Below, in pieces: positions 24,408 through 33,216 of a stretch of 33,393 nucleotides of DNA. The DNA is taken from the NCBI GenBank assembly GCA_964524995.1, contig CAZGDV010000022.1, positions 1 through 33,393 of the forward strand. Reading direction: 5' to 3'. The first letter of the stretch is position 1, and each line of letters opens with the position of its first letter. A program made the translations under genes and the position numbers. This DNA comes from CAZGDV01 sp964524995. Its GTDB lineage: Bacteria; Chloroflexota; Dehalococcoidia; SZUA-161. A model generated the notes under the pieces. The model saw only the letters and a list, made by a program, of their open reading frames with translations, did no database searches and was not told where the DNA came from.

Positions 24408-27400
24408 GAGGCGCGTCGCCATCATGGGCGGCACCATAGGAGCAGCCCAGGCTGCCCTCACCCTGGCCGAGTTGGGCATAGAGGTCAACCTGATCACGCC
24501 CGACACAGCCCTGGGGCTGGACGAACTGGGCGACCTGGCTGTGGGTGCTGATACTGAGACTCCACACCTTTGGCCCCTCACGCTCCGCGCGGCGACGCAC
24601 CCGCTGGTCACGCTACATACCGGCTCGGAGGTTAGGTCTGTCTCGGGAAACCGGGGGAGATTCACGATAAGGACAGCGAAGAGACCGAGGTATGTGCGAA
24701 CGGACATATGCACGAGTTGCGGGCGCTGTGAGGACGCATGCTCGGTCAAGGTAAACACATTGCTGCACGGGGAGCGCATAAGCCATAGCGCCATCCACGC
24801 GCCCATTCCCGGCGTCAGGACTGCACCTTCAGCCTTCTACATCGAGAAGAACGGCATCGCGCCGTGCAGAGCGGCCTGCCCTCTGGGGATAAACGTACAG
24901 GGCTTCGTCTCCCTGCTAGGCAAGGGAAAGCCAGATGAGGCTCTCGCCCTGATCAACGAGTCAGCGCCGTTGGCCGGTGTCCTCGGTCGAGTCTGTACAC
25001 ATCCGTGTGAGAGCAACTGCAAGCGAGGAGAGGTCGACAGCCCCGTGTTCATCCAGGCCCTCCACCGCTACGCCGCTGATCACGCCAGCGGCAGCCCGCA
25101 CTACACGTTGAAGGCACCCTCCAAATCCAGAAGGGAGAGGATTGCCATCGTCGGCAGTGGGCCTGCGGGCCTGTCCGCAGCATGGGAGCTTGCTCGAAGG
25201 GGATACACGCCGACCATATTCGAGGCGCACGCGGTCGTAGGGGGCATGCTGGCCACGGGTATCCCCAGGTTCCGGCTGCCTTGGGAGGTGCGTGACAGAG
25301 AGGTTGCGGCGATACAGGAACTGGGGGTGAATATCAAGAGGGGCGTTACGGTTGGCCGGGACGTGTCCATCCACGATCTCCGGGAAAGGGGATACCGTGC
25401 TTTCTTCCTGGCCATAGGAGCCCATCAGAACAAGAAGCTGAACATCCCGGGGGAGGAGCTGGACGGTGTCGTGGACGCCGTATCCCTCTTGTTCGCATTG
25501 AACCTCGGGGTCGGTGCGTCGGTAGGCTCGAATGTGGTGGTCATAGGCGGTGGCAACAGCGCAGTTGACTCGGCCCGAACGGCGAAGAGGCGAAGCAAGG
25601 GCATGGTTCGGATGCTCTACCGCAGAACAGAGGAGGAGATCACGGCGGTTGCGGAAGAACTCGAGGAGGCAGTAAGAGAGGGCATAGACATCGAGTACCT
25701 GACTCAGCCCATCGAGATACTTGGAGATGGGTTGAAGGTAACCGGACTCCGCTGCCAGAGAATGAAGATGGGCGAAGTGGGAGATGACGGACGCCGCAAG
25801 CCCGAGTTGATCCCCGGCTCAGAGTACGAGCTGGATGCCGACCACGTGGTCATAGCTATTGGCCAAATGCCAAACGTGGGACTGCTCAATCTCCTGGGAC
25901 TCGAAACCGAAGGTAAGAACAGAACGGTTGCGGTCGACCCGCTCACGCTGGAGACCAGTGTGCCGGGCGTCTTCGCGGGCGGTGACTGCGTGACGGGACC
26001 AAACAACGTCGTCGAGGCAATGGCCGCCGGATTGCAGGCGGCTGAGTCCATACACCGCTACCTGAGAGGGCGAGACCTGAGGAAGTGGCGTACTCTGGAG
26101 AAGCCCGAACCTGTCGAAGTAGATGTCAGCGAGAGGGACGTATCTCACTACAGGCGCGCGCGTATGCCCATCCTTCCTCACTCCAGGAGGAAAGGCAACT
26201 TCGAGCAGACCCGCCTCGGGCTGCCCGAAGTTCTGGCCGAGCGCGAGGCGGCGCGCTGTCTGAACTGTGCCCTTTGCAGCGAGTGCAGGGAATGCGAACG
26301 CGTCTGCGAGCTGAATGCCGTAGTCCACGGGGACAGCCAGGAGACAGTAGACATCCCCGCGGATTTCGTCATCGAGTTTGCCCGCGCCAAGCATCATGGG
26401 CCTGCCTCCATCGTGTCAAGGGGGGCCGCGACTTCGCCGCCGGGCAAACCCGGCGTCCTGACCGTCGAGGCCGACCAGGACGCCGAACTGAGCGAGGAGC
26501 TGTGGCAGGCCTCGGCCGCAGCCATGCAGGTTGCACGTGAGTTGGGCCTGAAGGTAGAGGAGGCTGCAGCCCCAGGACCGCCCGGTGTTGTGGATAGTGC
26601 CGGAGTCACCATCGGTGAGCCGACCGGCGTACAGGAATCCCGCGTTGGTGTGATCCTCTGTAGCTGCGGTGGCTACACCAACTCCGTAGTCGATTTCGAC
26701 CGCTTGATCAACCACGCGCTCCTCCTGCCTGGAGTGTGCAACGTAGAGACCATACCCCAGGCCTGCTCTGAGGAAGGTTCGGAGAGGATAAGACAGCAGA
26801 TAGCTGACTGGAGGTTGGGAAAGGTCGTCCTGGCCGCCTGCCGATGTTGTGGATTGGATCAGATTTGTTTCAGTTGCACCGAGAGAAGGGTACTGTGCCA
26901 GCAGAGCCTTCTCAATGCGGTGTCGTCACAGCCTGATACGACTGTGGAGTACGTGAACATACGCGAGCAATGCGCGAAGATACACCGTGACGACCGTGAG
27001 GGCGCAACCCGCAAGGCCATGGAATTGATATCCGCCGGTGTGGCGAGGGCTCAAGGGCTGATCCCCGCAGCACAAGCGGCTTGCGAGATCGAGATGAGCG
27101 TGGCAGTGCTGGGTACCAGCCTTGGCGGCCTGTCAGCGGCGCGCGACCTGGCCAGCCTGGACCTGTCGGTCGCGCTCGTGACCGGGCCCCAATCGGGGGC
27201 CAGGGCAAGGCGTTCCGAGAGCGGGCCGCGTGAGAAGCTGACACAGGAACTGGGCGAGTTGGGCGTACGAGCGAACCCCTGGCCCGATAGTATCGAGATC
27301 ACGGGCGAGCCGGGCGGCTACGAGCTGGAGCTACGATATGGCTCGCAGGTCAGCTGTATCAGAGCCGGTGCCGTGCTTCTGAACATGGGGGACGGGGAGG

Positions 27401-27915
27401 GCGAGGTGCCACCCATCGGGCACGACCCTGCCATCGCGAAGCTGATGGGGTACATCACCGGTCAGCTCGGAGCGCCGGACGAGCTCACTTTGGGCACCGA
27501 CCCTGCGGCTGTACGTGCCGCCACTATCAGAGAGACTGCGGGCATATTCACCATTGTGTCGGATGGCGATACGCCCGAATTGCGGATTCTCAAGGGTTCC
27601 GCAGCTGCTGCCAGAACAGCTGCCTACCTTCGACAGGGTGTAGTCGGCCCTCGCGATAATGCTGTCAGCGTGGACGCGAAGCTATGCCGTGGCTGCGGCG
27701 AGTGTGTGGCCGTGTGCCCGTACATACAGCTGGTCGAACGCGAGGGCGGCGTAGCAGTGGCCTGCGTCGACGAGGTGTTGTGCCTCGGGTGCGGAGCATG
27801 CGTAGCGCGTTGCCCCACCGGTGCTCTGTCGCAGCTATCGCAGAGCGAGGCCGATCTTCTGATAACGTTGGAGGCAATCCTGAGAGGAGAGGGCGAGACC
27901 GCCGAGGTCGGATGA
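24400..27915 (+). CDS. GltD-like NAD(P)H oxidoreductase / HdrA-like / ferredoxin fusion
   Basis: 1,171 residues from the ATG at 24400, overlapping korC by 8 bp. Domains: an N-terminal truncated HdrA-like flavin domain (VAIMGGTIGAAQAALTLAE, residues 5-100) with a 4Fe-4S motif at C104-C114; a GltD/NfnB-type domain (about 140-590) with a cysteine-rich entry (C156 onward), a FAD motif GSGPAG at 252-257 and an NAD(P) motif GGGNSA from 383; a Cys-rich segment CLNCALCSECRECERVC from C620; an HdrA-like N-domain (VILCSCGG, C754 and C756, then RCCGLDQICFSC); a degenerate Rossmann fold (GTSLGG, G905); and a C-terminal two-cluster ferredoxin (C1096 and C1128 onward). The probable role is flavin-based exchange of electrons between NAD(P)H, ferredoxin and the Hdr proteins encoded next. 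The substrate and direction of flow are inferred. Confidence 0.8.
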   Translation: MDRRRVAIMGGTIGAAQAALTLAELGIEVNLITPDTALGLDELGDLAVGADTETPHLWPLTLRAATHPLVTLHTGSEVRSVSGNRGRFTIRTAKRPRYVRTDICTSCGRCEDACSVKVNTLLHGERISHSAIHAPIPGVRTAPSAFYIEKNGIAPCRAACPLGINVQGFVSLLGKGKPDEALALINESAPLAGVLGRVCTHPCESNCKRGEVDSPVFIQALHRYAADHASGSPHYTLKAPSKSRRERIAIVGSGPAGLSAAWELARRGYTPTIFEAHAVVGGMLATGIPRFRLPWEVRDREVAAIQELGVNIKRGVTVGRDVSIHDLRERGYRAFFLAIGAHQNKKLNIPGEELDGVVDAVSLLFALNLGVGASVGSNVVVIGGGNSAVDSARTAKRRSKGMVRMLYRRTEEEITAVAEELEEAVREGIDIEYLTQPIEILGDGLKVTGLRCQRMKMGEVGDDGRRKPELIPGSEYELDADHVVIAIGQMPNVGLLNLLGLETEGKNRTVAVDPLTLETSVPGVFAGGDCVTGPNNVVEAMAAGLQAAESIHRYLRGRDLRKWRTLEKPEPVEVDVSERDVSHYRRARMPILPHSRRKGNFEQTRLGLPEVLAEREAARCLNCALCSECRECERVCELNAVVHGDSQETVDIPADFVIEFARAKHHGPASIVSRGAATSPPGKPGVLTVEADQDAELSEELWQASAAAMQVARELGLKVEEAAAPGPPGVVDSAGVTIGEPTGVQESRVGVILCSCGGYTNSVVDFDRLINHALLLPGVCNVETIPQACSEEGSERIRQQIADWRLGKVVLAACRCCGLDQICFSCTERRVLCQQSLLNAVSSQPDTTVEYVNIREQCAKIHRDDREGATRKAMELISAGVARAQGLIPAAQAACEIEMSVAVLGTSLGGLSAARDLASLDLSVALVTGPQSGARARRSESGPREKLTQELGELGVRANPWPDSIEITGEPGGYELELRYGSQVSCIRAGAVLLNMGDGEGEVPPIGHDPAIAKLMGYITGQLGAPDELTLGTDPAAVRAATIRETAGIFTIVSDGDTPELRILKGSAAAARTAAYLRQGVVGPRDNAVSVDAKLCRGCGECVAVCPYIQLVEREGGVAVACVDEVLCLGCGACVARCPTGALSQLSQSEADLLITLEAILRGEGETAEVG

Positions 27916-28328
27916 GCAATACCGAAGTTCCCATAGTGATATACGCCTGCAACTGGGATGGGCTGAGTTGCGTGGAAGCTGCAGCGCGTGTCGGACACTG
28001 CTACCCATCGTCCGTGCGGCTGGTCAGGATCAGCTGTCTCTCCCGGTTGAATCAGGGCCTCATACTCAGGGCGTTCGAGCTGGGTGCAGAAGGAGTGATG
28101 CTGCTCGGATGCTCGCCGGGCAACTGCCAATACGATAGGGAATCCGACCTCGTAAGTCGCGAATACGAGAAGGCGCGAGCGGTTCTACGGTTGCTGGGGA
28201 TGGATGAGGAGAGACTGATCCTCAGTCACATACCCCGTGGAGATGGCTACGGGTTCGTGAGGCAGATCACTGCCTTCCTGGACCAGTTGCGGGCAATGCG
28301 TCACGCAGTTCCTGCAGGCTCGCTGTAG
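27912..28328 (+). CDS. MvhD-like hydrogenase/Hdr iron-sulfur subunit, divergent
   Basis: A 138-residue protein of the MvhD (hydrogenase iron-sulfur subunit) family, which normally carries a 2Fe-2S cluster and links HdrA to an electron donor. The family segments can be traced: YACNWDGLSC, HCYPSSVRLVRISC, FELGAEGVMLLGCSPGNCQYD, and the ERLILSHIPRGDGYGF end. The usual CNWC is CNWD here, so one cluster ligand may be lost or moved to the Cys a few residues on. The ATG overlaps the previous stop (ATGA). A second, canonical MvhD domain is fused to HdrA downstream, so this copy may serve a different partner, perhaps the preceding fusion protein. Confidence 0.75.
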   Translation: MSNTEVPIVIYACNWDGLSCVEAAARVGHCYPSSVRLVRISCLSRLNQGLILRAFELGAEGVMLLGCSPGNCQYDRESDLVSREYEKARAVLRLLGMDEERLILSHIPRGDGYGFVRQITAFLDQLRAMRHAVPAGSL

Positions 28329-28418
28329 CGCGGATTCCGACCTTCGCACCGCGCGACCAGCCCTCAACCCCAGAGGTAGAGAGGACGTAGACTTGGAGTG
28401 TTCGACAGAGGACAACAA

Positions 28419-29540
28419 GTGATAGACACGAACATACGGCTGTGTCTGGATTGCGGCAAGTGCACGGTCGTGTGTCCGGTTGCCCAACGCGATCCCGACT
28501 TCAACCCACGCCTGATAGCGCAAAAGCGTCTCGGACGGGGCAGCGTGGACTGTCAGGATGAGACAATCTGGGATTGCCTGAGTTGCTACATGTGTGTGGA
28601 GAGGTGCAACTACCTCGTGCGCTTCCCGGAGTTCATACACGCCGTCAGGTCAGAGGCGTTGGAGGAAGGCGCGCGCCTGCAATGCACGCACGGAGGTGCA
28701 CTCCAATCGTACATGCACCTCATGGCCAGGGACGAGTTGCGGCAGAACCGTCTCGACTGGCTGCCGGAAGACATCGAGCTGACCGAGGGCTGCGACACGG
28801 TGTTTTTCGTCGGGTGTGCCCCGTACTTCGATGTCGTGTTCGAAGAACTGGAAGTTGAGACCCTCGAAGGCGTGAAGAGCGCGATGAGGCTGCTCAACAA
28901 GGCCAAGATCCCATTTGACGTTATGGATAACGAGCGTTGCTGCGGCAAGGACCTTCTCGTCCAGGGAGATAGGGAGGGATTCCTGGCCCTGGCGCGGCTC
29001 AACGCAGATGAGTTCGCGCGACGGGGTGTCAAGAGGATCATCACCAACTGCCCGGAGTGCCGGTACTGCCTTGCAGTTGATTATGCCAAGGCAGTAGGAG
29101 ATACGGGCATAGAAGTGCTACATTTGACACAGGTGCTGGCCCCTCTCCTGGAGACAGGAGATATGGAGCTGGGACGGGCGGCCATCAGGGCCACCTACCA
29201 GGACCCTTGTGCCCTGGGTAGGTGCTCGAGGGTTTTCGACGAACCCCGGCGTATACTGGGTGCGGTCGAGGGGCTGGGGTTGTCCGAGATGGAGGAGAAC
29301 CGAGAGAAAGCGCTGTGCTGTGGCGCGAGCCCGTGGGTGCACTGCGGCGCTGTAAACCGTCGCATTCAGAAGGATCGCCTGGCCCAGGCATCCGCAACAG
29401 GGGCGACAACGCTCATTACCGCTTGCCCCAAGTGCAAAATACACTTGACATGCGCCCAGAGAAGCGAAGACGATATTAGCGCGAAGATCGAGATCAAGGA
29501 CTTGGCATCTGTGGCGGCCCAGTCCCTAGAAGGGAGGTGA
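28419..29540 (+). CDS. HdrCB (HdrD-like) fusion with two CCG domains
   Basis: A 373-residue fusion of HdrC-like and HdrB-like parts. The N-terminal ferredoxin part holds two 4Fe-4S motifs (C9, C12, C15, C19 and C53, C56, C59, C63). Two CCG domains follow, with cysteine pairs C174-C175 (ERCCGKD) and C300-C301 (LCCGAS), plus CPECRYC and CPKCKIHLTC segments; these domains hold the noncubane clusters that reduce disulfides in archaeal heterodisulfide reductase. I prefer GTG 28419, with GAGG seven bases upstream; GTG 28398 would add seven residues. It lies between an MvhD-like gene and hdrA, as in soluble HdrABC systems. The bacterial acceptor is unknown. A GlpC-like or LutA-like oxidase subunit is less likely given the neighbours. 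Confidence 0.83.
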   Translation: MIDTNIRLCLDCGKCTVVCPVAQRDPDFNPRLIAQKRLGRGSVDCQDETIWDCLSCYMCVERCNYLVRFPEFIHAVRSEALEEGARLQCTHGGALQSYMHLMARDELRQNRLDWLPEDIELTEGCDTVFFVGCAPYFDVVFEELEVETLEGVKSAMRLLNKAKIPFDVMDNERCCGKDLLVQGDREGFLALARLNADEFARRGVKRIITNCPECRYCLAVDYAKAVGDTGIEVLHLTQVLAPLLETGDMELGRAAIRATYQDPCALGRCSRVFDEPRRILGAVEGLGLSEMEENREKALCCGASPWVHCGAVNRRIQKDRLAQASATGATTLITACPKCKIHLTCAQRSEDDISAKIEIKDLASVAAQSLEGR

Positions 29541-29545
29541 GTTAG

Positions 29546-32002
29546 ATGGCTAATGAAGAGTTGAGGATCGGGGTCTTTGTCTGCGACTGCGGTTTGAATG
29601 TTGCAGGCACGGTCGACACCGAGGAGGTGCGGCGATATGCCGAGACACTTCCCGGCGTCGTGGTCTCAATGCGCAACAAATACACATGCGCGGACCCGGG
29701 TCAGGAGGAGATCAGGAAGCAGATTGCCGAGCATCGCCTCAATCGAGTCGTTGTTGCCGCCTGCAGCCCCAGACTCCACGAGCCGACGTTCCGCGAGTGC
29801 GTCTCCGAGGCGGGCTTGAACCGATACCTGCTGGAAATGGCCAACATCAGGGAGCACTGCAGCTGGGTGCACAGCGACAACCGCGAGCTGGCCACCGAGA
29901 AGGCCAAGGACATCGTCAAGATGGCGGTTGCCAGGGCCCGGTATCTCATGCCCGGTTACGAGGCTGAGATACCGGTGACGGACGCGGCCCTCGTGATCGG
30001 CGGCGGAGTGGCAGGCATACAGGCAGCACTCGACCTTGCCGACGCCGGGCACCAGGTATACCTGGTGGAGAAGCAGCCCACGATCGGCGGGGTGATGGCG
30101 CAACTCGACAAGACCTTCCCGACCATGGACTGCTCGATATGAATACTCGGTCCGAAGATGACGGATGTCGGTCGACATCCCCGGATCGAGATGATGACGC
30201 TGAGCGAGGTCGAAGAGGTCAGCGGCTACATCGGCAACTTCAAGGTGAAGGTGCGCCGCAAAGCCCGCTACGTCGATGAGAAGGAGTGCACCGCCTGCGA
30301 CAAGTGCGCCGAGGTATGCCCGGTTGTCATGCCTGACGAGTTCCAGCACGGGTTCTCGTCTCGCAAGGCGGTCTACATGCCCCATCCTCAGGCAGTGCCA
30401 TCTGCTTACGTCGTGGACATGGCCGCATGTCTGGGTAACAACCCGGTCGCCTGCGGTAAGTGCGTGGACGCCTGTGAGAAGGAGTGCATCGACCTGAATA
30501 TGGGGGACGAGATCGTTGAGCTGGAGGTGGGCACCATTATCGTGGCCACGGGCATGGACGTGTATGATCCCACGCAGCTCGACGAGTACGGCTACACGCG
30601 TTTTGAGAACGTGGTCACGAGTATGGAGTTCGAGAGACTGATCTGCGGCAGCGGGCCAACCCAGGGACATCTGGTACGCCCCTCCGACCACCAGGTGCCG
30701 AAGCGCATCGGGTTCATACAGTGTGTCGGGTCGCGCACGCAGAACCGCGGGAACCCGTACTGCTCGAACGTCTGCTGCATGAACACGATCAAGGACAGTC
30801 TGCTGATCAAGGAGCACTATCCTGACACAGAGATCTATGTGTTCTACATGGACATAAGGGCATTCGGAAAGGGATTCGAGGACCTGTTCCGGCGTTCGAA
30901 GGAGGAGGGCGTTCTCTACATACGCGGTCTGCCCGGCGATGTGACAGAGGACCCTTCCACAGGTAACCTGCGGCTGAGAGTGGAGAACACCACTACGGCC
31001 CAAGTCGAGGAGTACGAACTCGACATGGTAGTCCTGTCGGTGGGCCTGGAGCCATCCGAGGGCCTGGGGCACCTTTCCAGCGTTCTGAACCTCACGCAGA
31101 CCAGCGACGGCTTCGTAATGGAGTCCCATCCGAAACTGAAGCCCGTGGAGGCACCAACGCCAGGCATCTTCTTCGCCGGGTGCGTCGAGTCTCCAAAGGA
31201 CGTGAAGGACAGCGTCACGCAGGCCAGCGCGGCGGCATCGAGAAGCGCCATCGTGTTGAACTCCGGCACTATCAAGACAGAGGCTCTAAAGGCGATCGTC
31301 GATCAGGACAAGTGCACATCTTGTGGAGTGTGCGCCAGGGTCTGCCCGTACAACGCGATCACGGTGGACACGAAGGCCAAGACAGGCGCTCACGTCGTGC
31401 TGGCGGCATGTGCCGGCTGTGGCACGTGCGCAGCGGAGTGCCGCTTCGACGCCATCACGATGCAGCACTACACGGACGCTCAGATACTGGCCCAGATAGA
31501 CGCGGCGTTGGAGGAGAAGCCGGAAGACAAGGTCCTGGCCTTCCTGTGCAACTGGTGCAGCTACGGCGGCGGTGACCTCGCAGGTACCTCCAGGCTGCGT
31601 TACCCGCCCAACAACCGGTTCATCCGAACCATGTGCAGCGGTCGCGTAGATGAGAGGTTCATTATGCACGCGTTCGAGTTAGGTGCGCCGGTGGTTCTGC
31701 TGTCGGGCTGTCACATTGGCGACTGCCATTACATAGATGCCAACAACTGGACGAAGAAACGCGCGGAGAAGCTCTGGAAGCGGCTGGAGAAGCTCGGTAT
31801 CAGGCCGGAAAGGCTCCAGTTGGAGTGGATAAGCTCAGCCGAGGGGGCCCGGTTCTCAAGAGTAATGAGGGACCTCGATGAGATACGCAAGCAGGTCACA
31901 CCAGAGGAGATCGAGCACACCAGGAAGGTAGCAAGAGAGGACAGGTTAGAGAGGGAGAGAAAAGCGAGCGAGAAAGAGGAACTGGAGCCTGCCGAAGCAT
32001 AG
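29546..32002 (+). CDS. hdrA: HdrA-MvhD fusion, predicted selenoprotein (in-frame TGA, Sec199)
   Basis: I read this as one 818-residue protein with TGA 30140-30142 decoded as selenocysteine. Residues 1-198 form the HdrA N-terminal domain (CDCG at 13-16, CSPRLHEPTF from C73) and the FAD motif GGGVAG at 152-157, ending KTFPTMDCSI. The TGA follows, then ILGPKM in the same frame, where HdrA proteins normally have Cys (TLDCxxCILxPKM). Next come the inserted ferredoxin domain (CTACDKCAEVCP), FAD-binding halves, a two-cluster ferredoxin domain (from C590) and a fused MvhD domain with canonical CNWCSYGG (C668) and GCHIGDCHY. HdrA carries the bifurcating flavin. Without recoding it would be a 198-aa and a 614-aa fragment, but the sequence on both sides is intact, which argues against decay. 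The ATG follows an AGGGAGG site. Confidence 0.85.
30140..30190 (+). promoter_or_regulatory. Sec UGA codon and SECIS-like stem-loop
   Basis: Downstream of the in-frame TGA, GGATGTC (30163-30169) pairs with GACATCC (30174-30180) around a GGUC tetraloop; the loop starts 27 nt after the TGA, within the range of bacterial SECIS elements. A lower stem of 9 bp (30146-30154 with 30182-30190, one G-U pair) extends it across an asymmetric 8/1 internal loop. The GGUC loop resembles that of the E. coli fdhF element. Confidence 0.75.
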
Positions 32003-32050
32003 AACGCGGTGTCAGTTGCGACAACCGTTCGTTTGTTCTATAGGCAGCAA

Positions 32051-32084
32051 GGAGCGGGCAGCAGTGCCCGCTCCGATCTTTTTT
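32051..32084 (+). terminator. Intrinsic terminator of the kor-hdr operon
   Basis: GGAGCGGGCA (32051-32060) pairs with TGCCCGCTCC (32065-32074) around GCAG, and a run of six T residues follows at 32079-32084. It lies 48 bp after the hdrA stop and faces the minus-strand gene ending at 32122. Confidence 0.85.
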
Positions 32085-32121
32085 CCCTTGCTCCGCGACT
32101 ATCGAAGAACGAACCTTTCTG

Positions 32122-32646
32122 CTACTTCAGCCGGGCGAAGAAATCGAGCAGCGGCTCCCATCTAGACGTCAGCTTGTTGCCCATTTCTTTTAGTCCAGAA
32201 CGTCCCAATCGGAGCAAAGGCATGAACATCCACACTATGCCCAGCATTGTGAATATCTGTCCTTTGAACCGCCAAAGAAGTCTCAGCGTGTTGCCCAGGC
32301 TTCGCCCCTTGGCCAACAGCAGGATGTCGCCGGTAGTCAACCTTATCCCCTTCATGTTCTGCTGTTTGACATCCTTTTCAGGCATAGTGTCTATCTTCAT
32401 GGGCTGAGCCAGTTCAACCACTATGGGGGGAGTAGGGGTGTCCACCAAGTGGACATATACCTTCTTCCCTTTGCCCGGAGGCATGACCCTATCAATGGCA
32501 CGCTTCTCCTTCTCATCCAGACTCTTGAAGAAGGGATCCAGGGCACGGGGCACCATATTCGATGCCATGCGGACAAGGGGGCTGAGGTCAGCCTTCTTCA
32601 ATCGCGGCAATATTGCAGCCAATGCTGATCCTTTCTTCACGGCCAT
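32122..32646 (-). CDS. SCP2-like lipid-binding protein (tentative)
   Basis: A 174-residue protein. The middle (about 62-135) has the strand pattern of an SCP2-type lipid-binding domain: YVHLVDTPTPPIVVELAQPM, then IRLTTGDILLLAKGRSLGNTLRLL, the stretch where SCP2 folds enclose a hydrophobic tunnel. Residues about 128-147 are very hydrophobic (GQIFTMLGIVWMFMPLL) and may form the tunnel helix or a membrane-associating segment. The N-terminal 60 residues are a basic helical region that I do not recognise. The ATG at 32646 has an AAGGAG ribosome site seven bases upstream. It follows a FixX-like ferredoxin gene on the same strand after 166 bp, so a role in acyl-CoA or lipid handling is plausible but not shown. 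Confidence 0.5.
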   Translation of the reverse strand: MAVKKGSALAAILPRLKKADLSPLVRMASNMVPRALDPFFKSLDEKEKRAIDRVMPPGKGKKVYVHLVDTPTPPIVVELAQPMKIDTMPEKDVKQQNMKGIRLTTGDILLLAKGRSLGNTLRLLWRFKGQIFTMLGIVWMFMPLLRLGRSGLKEMGNKLTSRWEPLLDFFARLK

Positions 32647-32812
32647 TGTCTATCTCCTTGGTCAGCAGTCCTCTAAGCCATGTACCCTACACGAAGGCAA
32701 GGGGGAAGTTGGTTATCACCCGCACTCCCTTGTCTTACAACTGACAGGCAACCTCACGTTCTTACGTCTTTTGTGATCCCAACATCTGAACCTGGGTTGC
32801 CCTACCGAAGGG

Positions 32813-33175
32813 TTAACTCCATCTCAACTGGATGCCGGTTCCCGCCTCCGGATAAGACCAATCGATGGCATCCTGGGGACAACAGTAGCGGCACATGCCG
32901 CACTCCGCACACAGCTCCATGCCGTACTTCCATTCAGCCTTGCCGTCTACCATTTCGAAAGACCCGGTCGGGCAGATGATATAGCAAATCTGGCATGGAT
33001 CACCAATGCACTTATCCTTATCGACCTTGATGTGCTCCTTGGTCTTGGGGATGACCGTGTACTTGCCTTTGAGAAGCTCGCGAACCTTCGCTCCAACCAA
33101 TTTCGGTCCATAGAGGGCGCTAGCATCGAAATGCTTCCCCTTTTGTACCGTCTGCTCCTTTATCCTATCTACCAT
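32813..33175 (-). CDS. FixX-like ferredoxin
   Basis: A 120-residue ferredoxin. Two motifs are visible: C56-x4-C61-x2-C64-x3-C68-Pro and C89-x2-C92-x2-C95-x3-C99-Pro. The C-terminus, IDWSYPEAGTGIQLRW, matches the FixX pattern (W-x-YP-x-G-x-x-G-x-x-x-R), which packs against FixC. FixX proteins carry electrons between the flavoprotein quinone oxidoreductase and ferredoxin pools. The first 45 residues are an extra basic region compared with short FixX. The ATG at 33175 has an AAAGGA site eight bases upstream. The partial gene before it (41 bp away) is probably its FixC-like partner. With the electron-transfer genes in this window, it points to beta-oxidation or acyl-CoA electron flow. Confidence 0.75.
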   Translation of the reverse strand: MVDRIKEQTVQKGKHFDASALYGPKLVGAKVRELLKGKYTVIPKTKEHIKVDKDKCIGDPCQICYIICPTGSFEMVDGKAEWKYGMELCAECGMCRYCCPQDAIDWSYPEAGTGIQLRWS

Positions 33176-33216
33176 CTCATCATCCTTTCATCTGGTGTTG
33201 TTGTCTGCTGCGCCAC

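Noticed and set aside
29546..30142. A short HdrA N-terminal gene ending at TGA, with a separate downstream gene
   Set aside because: The frame continues across the TGA with family-typical sequence on both sides, and a SECIS-like hairpin follows; a single selenoprotein explains all of it. A pseudogene is less likely because the rest of the gene shows no decay.
29666..31129. Long minus-strand open frame across hdrA
   Set aside because: A shadow of a high-GC coding strand; no domains or ribosome site.
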